A DNA stretch of 8,337 bases. It comes from Campylobacteraceae bacterium. GTDB taxonomy: Bacteria; Campylobacterota; Campylobacteria; Campylobacterales; Sulfurospirillaceae. The stretch lies in the NCBI GenBank assembly GCA_027040375.1, contig JALUMJ010000132.1, positions 1-8,337 of the forward strand. The letters are read 5' to 3'. Shown here piece after piece: positions 1-5,860 of this stretch. A model generated the notes under the pieces. It saw only the letters and a program-made list of their open reading frames with translations. It did no database searches and was not told where the DNA came from. Position 1 is the first letter of the stretch. Each line of letters begins with the position of its first letter. The translations under genes and the position numbers were made by a program.

Positions 1-785
1 TCTTTTAAATTAACTTTTTCTTTTTGGGATTGTCCATTTTGAGACAATGTCAAAAAAACCAAATCTTGGTAAAGATTAGATATGGTCCTAGCACCAATCT
101 TTATCCTATTTAACCTTTTTTGAAGCCTTGCATCCCCAGTTTTCCCATCACTTAATTCGATATTTGATAAAATCGTACTAACAGGAGTATTTAACTCATG
201 TGTTGTATCCTTTATAAACCTATCAAGCAAATCTATAGCATCTCGCATGGGTTTTAACAACAAATTCATTAAAAAGTAACCCATCAACAAAAGTAGAGAT
301 AGCAAGATTGCACCATAAATAGCCAAATTTTTAAATACAACTGCTTTCCAAGCCCCGCTATCTTTAATTTGTATAACCACATACTTTGCACCCAAATAGT
401 AGGATTCTAACTCTTTTATATAATATATTTTACCATTTTCAAGATAGATATTTTCGTTTAAATCGACCTTGCTAGCATCAAGCAAGGAAAATATCTTTGT
501 ATAAATACTATCATATATGGCAGATTTGAAATTTTTATTTCTAGGGTAAATTCTTGGTACTTTATCAAAGTTTACATGTAGGTATTTTAGTTTTTTTATC
601 TGGGTGTTTGCGTATTTAGAAAGAGTGATTCTTTCATCTTTTAGCATCAAGTCCTTTTGTGTGCTATAGTAAGCTAATGCCAAAAACAGCAATAAGAGAA
701 TCGTAAAAAAGATATATAATATAAAAAACGATAAAAGTGTCTTTTTTTCACTTGAGCGTAAATTTATATCCCAGCTTTTTAACAC
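1..785 (-). CDS. Sensor histidine kinase, partial (C-terminal kinase domain beyond the window)
   Basis: This is the membrane sensor kinase partner of the response regulator encoded just upstream on the same strand. About 261 residues are visible. There is a short basic cytoplasmic start, a first membrane helix at about 17-39, a periplasmic segment of about 110 residues at 40-150, a second membrane helix at about 153-176, and then a HisKA dimerisation helix. The phosphorylatable histidine is H196 in the motif THELNTP. The ATP-binding HATPase domain would lie left of base 1. No ATG is available. I chose the GTG at 785, which overlaps the regulator gene by 38 bp; an in-frame TTG at 791 has a better-spaced AGGA upstream and is a real alternative. 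The periplasmic domain matches no family I can name, so the signal is unknown. The overlap with the regulator gene implies translational coupling. The kinase assignment is firm; the start is uncertain. Confidence 0.88.
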   Translation of the reverse strand, partial: MLKSWDINLRSSEKKTLLSFFILYIFFTILLLLFLALAYYSTQKDLMLKDERITLSKYANTQIKKLKYLHVNFDKVPRIYPRNKNFKSAIYDSIYTKIFSLLDASKVDLNENIYLENGKIYYIKELESYYLGAKYVVIQIKDSGAWKAVVFKNLAIYGAILLSLLLLMGYFLMNLLLKPMRDAIDLLDRFIKDTTHELNTPVSTILSNIELSDGKTGDARLQKRLNRIKIGARTISNLYQDLVFLTLSQNGQSQKEKVNLK

Positions 786-1422
786 TGACAATTTTTTCTT
801 TTCCTATTAATTTTCTAAGATTTTTTATATAAGTGCGAAGAGCCAAATCGCTACTAACCTCATCATAACTCCAAAGAGTATCATATATAACCGTATGCGA
901 GACTATCTCTCCTTTTTTCTGCAAAAATAGCTTTAAAAGCAGTGCTTCTTTGTTTTGTATTCTCATAATTTTACCACTAACTTTTAATTCATTTGTTAGC
1001 AAATCGTACTCTATATCATCTGCTATCTTTATGGATTTAGTGTGAACATGTAAGAACTCTCTCTTAAGCAATGTTTGCACTCTAAATAACAGTTCTTTTA
1101 ATTCAAAAGGCTTTTTTAGATAATCATCACAACCGCTGTCGTACCCTGATTCTAAATCATCTATAGAGTTTAGGGATGTCACAAAAATAGCTGGAATACT
1201 ATCGTCATTTTCTCTAGCTCTTTTTAAAAGCTCAAAACCATTGATACCAGGGACATTTACATCTAAAAGATACAAATCATATCTATTTTCATATATCAAA
1301 TCTTGGGCATCATCACCATCATATGCAGCTGTTACCTCATACCCAGAATCTTCTAAAAACTCCACTATCGTTTCGTTTAAGCTTACATCATCTTCAAGTA
1401 AAAAAATTTTGGCTTTATTCAT
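748..1422 (-). CDS. OmpR/PhoB-family response regulator transcription factor
   Basis: This 224-residue DNA-binding regulator is phosphorylated by a sensor kinase, almost certainly the one encoded immediately downstream. The receiver domain (about 1-118) shows the acidic pocket E10-D11-D12, the phospho-acceptor D54 in LLDVNVPG, the switch threonine T82 and the conserved lysine K104 in KKPF. The C-terminal half (about 128-224) is a winged-helix DNA-binding domain of the Trans_reg_C type, with the typical YIKNLRKLIG recognition region and a GYKF end. The start codon overlaps the stop of the DUF1104 gene as ATGA (4 bp), so translation is probably coupled. Length and motifs are normal for the family. 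Its targets cannot be read from the sequence; control of its own operon, including the lipid-transport genes, is an inference from context. It resembles the regulators commonly seen in Campylobacterota envelope-sensing systems, but I do not assign a gene symbol. Confidence 0.95.
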   Translation of the reverse strand: MNKAKIFLLEDDVSLNETIVEFLEDSGYEVTAAYDGDDAQDLIYENRYDLYLLDVNVPGINGFELLKRARENDDSIPAIFVTSLNSIDDLESGYDSGCDDYLKKPFELKELLFRVQTLLKREFLHVHTKSIKIADDIEYDLLTNELKVSGKIMRIQNKEALLLKLFLQKKGEIVSHTVIYDTLWSYDEVSSDLALRTYIKNLRKLIGKEKIVSVKKLGYKFTLK

Positions 1423-1637
1423 TTTTGCATTTTTTTCAAATTTTTCTTATAAATCTTTTTTTCTTGTGTGTTCATTGAATTTAAGCGTTGATTTAATTCT
1501 TGCTTGAAAGATTGCAAATTTTTAGCAGGCACATAACCCATCATAGCCAATAATTCTTGCGTACTAAGCGAGGAATAATCGACACTAGCAAACAAAGAAA
1601 CACTCACCAATAAGAAACAAAATATAACTTTTTTCAT
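1419..1637 (-). CDS. Small exported DUF1104-family protein
   Basis: This 72-residue protein has an N-terminal signal peptide: MKK, then a hydrophobic core to about residue 16, with likely cleavage after SLFA (A17). The mature part is about 55 residues, mostly helical and rich in Lys, Gln and Asn. The pattern DYSSLSTQELLAMMG followed by FKQELNQRLNSM and a basic tail matches the DUF1104 family as I recall it (short exported Campylobacterota proteins with an SxxELLxLxG-type start and a helical basic end). The molecular function is unknown; a periplasmic location is predicted. It starts 2 nt after the GAF gene and its stop overlaps the response-regulator start by 4 bp, so it sits between a sensor-like protein and a two-component system. 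A periplasmic ligand-binding or modulating role for the adjacent kinase, as with small helical Spy/CpxP-type proteins, is inference only. Confidence 0.8.
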   Translation of the reverse strand: MKKVIFCFLLVSVSLFASVDYSSLSTQELLAMMGYVPAKNLQSFKQELNQRLNSMNTQEKKIYKKNLKKMQK

Positions 1638-1639
1638 AT

Positions 1640-2146
1640 CTATTTCTCTTGCACCATTACTTCAAGATATGCACTAACATGTCCAATAACATACCCTAAA
1701 ATCTTAACATCTTCATCATTGAAGCCACCACTGCCATCTATCTTATTTATCAACTGCATTACTCCTAAAACTTTTTCTCCATATCCGATGATAGGCACAG
1801 CGAGGATGGACTTAGTAACATATCCACTACTTTCATCAACATTTTTATTAAAACGAGGGTCTTTTTTAGTGTCGTTAATAAGTATTGTTTTCTTTGTTTT
1901 ATAAACTTCGCTAGCTATTCCTTTGTCGTTTGGAACTTCAATATAACTAACACCATCAACATATACCGACCATAGGCTCTTCGAATCTTCATCATTTATG
2001 AAGATGGTACATCTATCCACTTTTATAATCTCTTTTATACTATCAGATATCAGTCTTATCCTCTTGGAAAAATCATTTTCTAAAACAATTTTTTTGTTTA
2101 ATTCTAATAATCTGTTTAATTTTCTTTTATCGATTTCTTTAGCCAT
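1640..2146 (-). CDS. Stand-alone GAF domain protein
   Basis: This 168-residue soluble protein is almost entirely one GAF domain (about 25-160) behind a short charged N-terminal helix. Typical GAF features are visible: DRCTIFI in the second strand, KGIASEVYKTKKTILINDTKKDPRFN in the ligand-covering region, SILAVPI, and VLGVMQLINK followed by GFNDEDVKIL. There is no attached output domain, signal peptide or membrane helix, so it probably acts in the cytoplasm as a sensor or adaptor. The N134-K135, F142 and D146 residues partly match the NKFDE motif of cyclic-nucleotide-binding GAF domains, but the final Glu is Val. One cysteine (C46) is present. The start overlaps the lipoprotein gene by 31 bp, and the stop is 2 nt before the DUF1104 gene. 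The small ligand or partner is unknown. Confidence 0.88.
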   Translation of the reverse strand: MAKEIDKRKLNRLLELNKKIVLENDFSKRIRLISDSIKEIIKVDRCTIFINDEDSKSLWSVYVDGVSYIEVPNDKGIASEVYKTKKTILINDTKKDPRFNKNVDESSGYVTKSILAVPIIGYGEKVLGVMQLINKIDGSGGFNDEDVKILGYVIGHVSAYLEVMVQEK

Positions 2147-2712
2147 AGTATCACTTCTTTATCAAATATTTTAATTATATCATTATAAGCTTTTACAGCA
2201 CCATATGCATCAATAGTTTTGCATTTTCTAGTATAGCTAAAATCTTTTGAACTTATAAGTTTAGAATTTTTTGCATTTACTAGATATAGTCTCAAAATAA
2301 ACTCTACTTCCGCCTTATTTTTGCTGACAAACTGCACAGCTTGGACTATCTCACCTTCAAGAACACGGTCGTATTTAATCTTAGAATAGCCGCTAAACAC
2401 ACTCTTAAAGAGCCCACTTTTATATAACAAATCGGCCTCATGATCTTCTATCATATTTGAAAAATTTTGATTCCAGCTAGAGTACAGGTATGAATTTGTT
2501 TCAAAATTATCTTTTTTATACCATATACTATCGCCTTGAAGATTTATGGATGTCTTTATATGAGAAATTTTCAGTATTTTATCTATAGGCTTTTGAGCAG
2601 CCATGGCTTGTGCATCATTTATGCTATATTTGACTATGGGGCTCGTTACTTCTTTTATAGAACAGCCGCCTAGCAAAAATATTATTAGAAATAATGGCAA
2701 TATCTTATTCAT
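2116..2712 (-). CDS. ABC-type transport auxiliary lipoprotein of the MCE system
   Basis: This 198-residue lipoprotein begins with a lipoprotein signal peptide (MNKILPLFLIIFLLGGC; lipobox LGGC, lipidated C17, then Ser, which does not favour inner-membrane retention). The body resembles the ABC_trans_aux/PqiC-type fold: a YSIND segment, a central region with NSYLYSSWNQNFSNMIEDHEADLLYKSGLFKSV, a strand LEGEIVQAVQFVSKNKAEVEFILRLYLVN, and a C-terminal helix. Such lipoproteins accompany MCE transporters and are thought to link them to the outer membrane or complete the periplasmic conduit. An ATG 51 bp further upstream, at 2763, would add 17 residues and bury the signal peptide. I prefer 2712 because it has a GGAG ribosome site and gives a normal lipoprotein start. 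It overlaps the MlaD gene by 8 bp (ATGAATAA). Confidence 0.85.
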   Translation of the reverse strand: MNKILPLFLIIFLLGGCSIKEVTSPIVKYSINDAQAMAAQKPIDKILKISHIKTSINLQGDSIWYKKDNFETNSYLYSSWNQNFSNMIEDHEADLLYKSGLFKSVFSGYSKIKYDRVLEGEIVQAVQFVSKNKAEVEFILRLYLVNAKNSKLISSKDFSYTRKCKTIDAYGAVKAYNDIIKIFDKEVILWLKKSIKEN

Positions 2713-3712
2713 TTTTTTCTCCTGGTCCTGGAATTTTTTTACTACTTTTATATAATAAATCACTTGGGCTATCTTTTAGCTCACTCACCGTGTCATCCAA
2801 TTTTTGAGATAAATCTCTTAGAGACAAAACTGTCTCATTTATGACTTGAAGATTTTGCTCAACTATATCAGCAAAATTAAATTCGCCTCTTTTTAACTCT
2901 TTTTTCATATCTACAAAAAACTCTTTTGTTGCGTCACTTGCAGCTCCAGCTCGGTCGCTCATGCTTCCTAGCTTATCAAACGAGGGAATTAATTTTTCTT
3001 CAAAAACTTTTGTATAGCCTACAAACTCATGAGTGTTGTTTGAAAATCTTGTTACATCTTTAGTTATGACTTTCATATTTGATTCTATATTTGTTTTTAA
3101 TTCACTTATCTGCTCAAACATCTTTCCGATTCTTTGTTTGTTTTGATCTATATATGCTGTTGTACTAGATAAATTCGCACTTATTTTGGTGAAATTCTTT
3201 ACATTTTCATCGCTTAATACTTTGCCTATTTTATCAAGTACCGTATTGATTTTTTTTGTTATTACCTCACTATTATCAAAAAGTGAAGCCATGACTGATT
3301 TTTTTGACTTAATAGTAGGTAATTTATTTTGAGCACTGGGCAATAGTGCAGAATCCCGAGACCCACCTTTTAGCTCTATGTACTTTAATCCTGTTATGCC
3401 ATGTGTGCCCAAAGTGGCATATGTATCTACCTTGATAGGTGTTCCTGCTTCTATCTCTAACAATATCTCTACTTCTTCACTATTTTTTTTATTTATTGAT
3501 ATCTGTTTTACTCGCCCAACTTCCACACCTCTGTATTTTACAGCTGATTCTTTACTGAGTCCAGATACTGATTCTGTAAAATAGGTATGATAATAATTAT
3601 GTGCAACTGACTCCTCTCCATATTTTGCTAACCAATACAAAAAAGAAAATAACGACAAAGCGAGAACAATAACAAATGCACCCACCACAATGTAACTCAA
3701 TCTTTTTTCCAT
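2705..3712 (-). CDS. mlaD: MlaD family protein (MCE-domain lipid-transport substrate-binding subunit)
   Basis: This is a 335-residue membrane-anchored periplasmic MCE protein. One N-terminal membrane helix lies at about 8-29, followed by a single MCE domain at about 40-118, with the family pattern YFTESVSGLSKESAVKYRGV, then VGRVKQI, and GITGLKYIEL. The rest (about 145-315) is a long helical, heptad-like region, ending with the SPSDLLY motif typical of MCE proteins and a short GPGEKNE tail. MCE proteins form hexameric rings that bind lipids and pass them between the permease and the outer membrane. The long helical region is much larger than in E. coli MlaD and suggests a needle- or tube-like extension across the periplasm (inference). 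It starts 4 nt after the ATPase gene with AAGGAT as ribosome site and overlaps the lipoprotein start by 8 bp. Confidence 0.93.
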   Translation of the reverse strand: MEKRLSYIVVGAFVIVLALSLFSFLYWLAKYGEESVAHNYYHTYFTESVSGLSKESAVKYRGVEVGRVKQISINKKNSEEVEILLEIEAGTPIKVDTYATLGTHGITGLKYIELKGGSRDSALLPSAQNKLPTIKSKKSVMASLFDNSEVITKKINTVLDKIGKVLSDENVKNFTKISANLSSTTAYIDQNKQRIGKMFEQISELKTNIESNMKVITKDVTRFSNNTHEFVGYTKVFEEKLIPSFDKLGSMSDRAGAASDATKEFFVDMKKELKRGEFNFADIVEQNLQVINETVLSLRDLSQKLDDTVSELKDSPSDLLYKSSKKIPGPGEKNE

Positions 3713-3716
3713 GTGT

Positions 3717-4466
3717 TTATCCTTCTTTTCTTTCTAATTTTAAAAATTCTTTGATAGCATAATGCTCAAACTTTTTGGCCTCTTCAAGAGTTCCCTCAAA
3801 AAGTATCTTTTTTTCAAATATAATACAAAACCTATCTAACACATGCTCTATAGTATGCAAATCATGTGTTACTATAATCACAGTAAGCTTCAACAGTGAC
3901 GCTAATTCTCTTATGAGTCTATCAAAATTTTCAGCTCCAACTGGATCAAGTCCACTAGTAGGCTCATCTAAAAATAAAATCTTAGGATCCATAGCCAACG
4001 CCCTTGCCAATGCTGCTCGTTTTTTCATACCACCACTTAGCTCACTTGGAAAAAGGTATGTAGCCTCTTTTTTTAAACCAGCCATCTTTAATTTGCTAAG
4101 AGCTATCTCTTCAATTAATTCTTTTGGGAGAGTTGTGTATTCAATCAACGGAATAGAGACATTTTCTATAACATTTAGCGACGAATAGAGTGCACCAAAT
4201 TGGAACAAAACTGACCAATTTTGTTTCAACTCTGCAATTTGCTTATGAGAGAGATGACCGATTCTTCGCCCTAGCACTTCTATACTCCCAGATTTAAATC
4301 GTTGTAGCATTATCATTTCTCGCAAAAGCGTTGTCTTTCCTGAGCCACTTCCGCCAAGTATTCCATAAACTTCGCCCTCTTTTATGTCTATCGATATCTT
4401 ATCATGAACGACTTTATTGCCAAATTTGGTAGTTACATCTCTTACTTTTATGATTGAGTTACTCAT
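3717..4466 (-). CDS. mlaF: MlaF-type ABC transporter ATP-binding protein
   Basis: This 249-residue ABC ATPase powers the MCE/MlaE lipid transporter on the cytoplasmic side. All nucleotide-binding motifs are intact: Walker A GGSGSGKTT (38-46, K44), Q-loop Q89 in VLFQFGALYSSL, signature LSGGMKKRAALARAL (about 143-157), Walker B ILFLDEP with catalytic E168, D-loop SGLDP, and switch H201 in VTHDL. The FQxGALxxSLxVxEN stretch after the Q-loop is characteristic of the MlaF/Mkl branch rather than of generic importers. Its start codon overlaps the stop of the permease gene by 4 bp (ATGA), and the MCE gene follows after 4 nt. The length is normal for the family, and nothing is truncated. Confidence 0.95.
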   Translation of the reverse strand: MSNSIIKVRDVTTKFGNKVVHDKISIDIKEGEVYGILGGSGSGKTTLLREMIMLQRFKSGSIEVLGRRIGHLSHKQIAELKQNWSVLFQFGALYSSLNVIENVSIPLIEYTTLPKELIEEIALSKLKMAGLKKEATYLFPSELSGGMKKRAALARALAMDPKILFLDEPTSGLDPVGAENFDRLIRELASLLKLTVIIVTHDLHTIEHVLDRFCIIFEKKILFEGTLEEAKKFEHYAIKEFLKLERKEG

Positions 4467-5590
4467 ACGCCAATCTCCGTAAGAACTACTGATATAAGCG
4501 CGTTACAAGCGATAACCCAAAAGATGGCATTTACGACACTGATGGTTGTATAGTGACCTATGCTTTCTGTGCTTCCCGTAACTTGAAAACCCCTAAAACA
4601 TCCTACTGTAGCTATAAGCAACCCAAAAAAAGGAGCTTTAAAAAGTCCTATAAGTATGTGTTTTACAGCAACAACATCTCTTGCTCTTATGATAAACTCG
4701 GTATATGAAATTCCTAAACTTGATTTCGCAACAATCATGCCCCCAAAAACCCCAACAATATCAGCAAAAAACACAATCAATGGCATAGCGATAAGAAGAG
4801 CAAAAATACGAGGTAAAACAAGAAAATTAATCGGATCAAACCCCATCGAACGCATAGCATCTATCTCTTCTGTTATCTTCATAGTTCCTATCTCAGCGGT
4901 ATAAGAAGAGGCACTCCGTCCTGCTATAACAATGGCTGCAATTAAAGGTGAAAGTTCTCTAAACATAGAGATGGATACCATATCAACTATAAATATATTT
5001 GCACCAAATTTCGCTAGCTGTTCGGCACCTTGATAAGCGATGACCAGCCCCACCAGAAAAGAGGTGAGCGCAACAATAGGCAAAGCTTGAGCACCCGATT
5101 TTTCTATATGCACAGCGGTTGCTTTGTATCTAAATTTCCAAGGTGTTAAAGTGATTCTCAAAAACTTTGATACAGTTTCACCGAAAAAAGATAAAAAGAA
5201 GATAAATGACCCAACCGAGTCCATAGTATATTTCCCTGCTTTTATAATTGGGGAAATAAATATATTTTCTTTTAATAACTTAACTTTAGTTTTTTGCCTT
5301 AGATTTTTTCTTGCAAAAAACAAGAGACTTTGAGAGTCTTGATTCATGCCCATTATCACTACGCTTGCTTTGTTTTCACATAGTGAGGCACTCAAATCTG
5401 CTATCATCAATGCACCCGCATAATCTAAAGATGTCATATCTGAACAATCTATCTTCACAAAAGAATATTTTTGATTTTGTATCTTTTTTACTTTTGAATA
5501 GATAGCCTTTATACTATCCTTATCAAGTCGTTGGGATATCTTTATATCGCACTGTTTAAAATTCTCTTTAATTACTTCAAAATTGTTCAT
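4463..5590 (-). CDS. mlaE: STAS-MlaE family lipid ABC transporter permease
   Basis: This 375-residue protein combines two parts. Residues about 10-105 resemble a STAS domain (KIDCSDMTSLDYAGALMIADL), the role played by separate MlaB in E. coli, where MlaB binds MlaF. Residues about 125-375 are the MlaE permease, with several membrane helices (about 170-188, 212-224, 260-285, 312-332, 349-371) and the diagnostic block RELSPLIAAIVIAGRSASSY followed by the EIDAM coupling motif (E241-A245). It moves lipids between the inner membrane and the MCE ring. It is the first gene of the leftward operon. No Shine-Dalgarno sequence precedes the ATG at 5590. A TATAAT ends 6 nt upstream, which would place a transcript start at or next to the ATG (leaderless); a second TATAAT lies 83 nt upstream. 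The next in-frame Met would delete much of the STAS domain, so 5590 is preferred. Confidence 0.93.
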   Translation of the reverse strand: MNNFEVIKENFKQCDIKISQRLDKDSIKAIYSKVKKIQNQKYSFVKIDCSDMTSLDYAGALMIADLSASLCENKASVVIMGMNQDSQSLLFFARKNLRQKTKVKLLKENIFISPIIKAGKYTMDSVGSFIFFLSFFGETVSKFLRITLTPWKFRYKATAVHIEKSGAQALPIVALTSFLVGLVIAYQGAEQLAKFGANIFIVDMVSISMFRELSPLIAAIVIAGRSASSYTAEIGTMKITEEIDAMRSMGFDPINFLVLPRIFALLIAMPLIVFFADIVGVFGGMIVAKSSLGISYTEFIIRARDVVAVKHILIGLFKAPFFGLLIATVGCFRGFQVTGSTESIGHYTTISVVNAIFWVIACNALISVVLTEIGV

Positions 5591-5596
5591 AGATAT

Positions 5597-5602
5597 ATTA
5601 TA
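5597..5602 (-). promoter_or_regulatory. Possible -10 box close to mlaE
   Basis: A perfect TATAAT on the minus strand is separated from the mlaE ATG by 6 nt (atatct). If used, transcription would begin at or beside the start codon, giving a leaderless message; this agrees with the missing ribosome site. The local A/T content is very high, so a chance match is likely enough to keep confidence low. Confidence 0.3.
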
Positions 5603-5672
5603 TAGAATTAAATATTAGTTTGACTTAAATATTACCAACATGTACTACCTTAAAACAATAATAAACATAAAT

Positions 5673-5678
5673 ATTATA
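5673..5678 (-). promoter_or_regulatory. Alternative -10 box for the mla operon
   Basis: TATAAT on the minus strand lies 83 nt upstream of the mlaE ATG. It would start a transcript near 5666 with a leader of roughly 75 nt. That leader would contain an AAGG-preceded mini reading frame (5615-5641). It sits just downstream, in the leftward sense, of the hairpin at 5691-5712, so that hairpin would not be in this transcript. Confidence 0.35.
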
Positions 5679-5690
5679 CTAATAATTTTA

Positions 5691-5712
5691 AAAGCCCTAA
5701 AGCTAGGGCTTT
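5691..5712. terminator. Hairpin with T-rich flanks, possible terminator
   Basis: The sequence forms a perfect 9-bp stem (AAAGCCCTA / TAGGGCTTT) with a 4-nt loop. On the minus strand the stem runs into TTAAAATTATT, giving four consecutive T; on the plus strand T5 follows after a 7-nt gap. It looks like a weak intrinsic terminator, yet it lies between two divergent genes, so neither neighbour needs it there. It may end a short leftward transcript or insulate the two promoters. Confidence 0.45.
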
Positions 5713-5767
5713 AAGATAGTTTTTGCCTCATTTAAAAGTGTTTCATTTCTACTCATAAATTGAATTT

Positions 5768-5781
5768 ATAATAATTATTAT
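5768..5781. promoter_or_regulatory. Perfect 14-bp A/T palindrome, possible operator
   Basis: ATAATAATTATTAT is self-complementary and lies about 45 nt upstream of the rightward -10 box at 5825-5833. The A/T-only pattern is loosely like Fur-type boxes of Campylobacterota, but the surrounding DNA is so A/T-rich that this may be chance. No regulator is assigned. Confidence 0.2.
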
Positions 5782-5824
5782 GTATAACATATGTATTTTG
5801 CTGTACTTATTTTATTTTTTGTCA

Positions 5825-5833
5825 TAAGATAAT
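5825..5833 (+). promoter_or_regulatory. Likely promoter -10 region of the oxidoreductase operon
   Basis: TAAGATAAT (best hexamer GATAAT, 5828-5833) is preceded by a T-rich stretch (about 5806-5822) without a clear -35 box, the arrangement typical of housekeeping promoters in Campylobacterota. A start near 5840 would leave a leader of about 20 nt that contains the ribosome site. Confidence 0.45.
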
Positions 5834-5848
5834 GGAAAATATCTAATT

Positions 5849-5854
5849 AGGAGG
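5849..5854 (+). promoter_or_regulatory. Strong Shine-Dalgarno that fixes a GTG start
   Basis: AGGAGG lies 6 nt before the GTG at 5861. It is the best ribosome site in the window and supports the non-ATG start of the small oxidoreductase subunit over any internal Met. Confidence 0.85.
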
Positions 5855-5860
5855 GTAGTA

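Noticed and set aside
2713..2763. Upstream ATG that would extend the lipoprotein by 17 residues
   Set aside because: The extension is charged and precedes a perfect lipoprotein signal peptide; the ATG at 2712 has a GGAG ribosome site.
3775..4188. 137-codon open frame on the plus strand inside the mlaF region
   Set aside because: It is antisense to a fully conserved ABC ATPase with all motifs intact; its Ser- and Asn-rich product has no recognisable domain and is best explained as a shadow.
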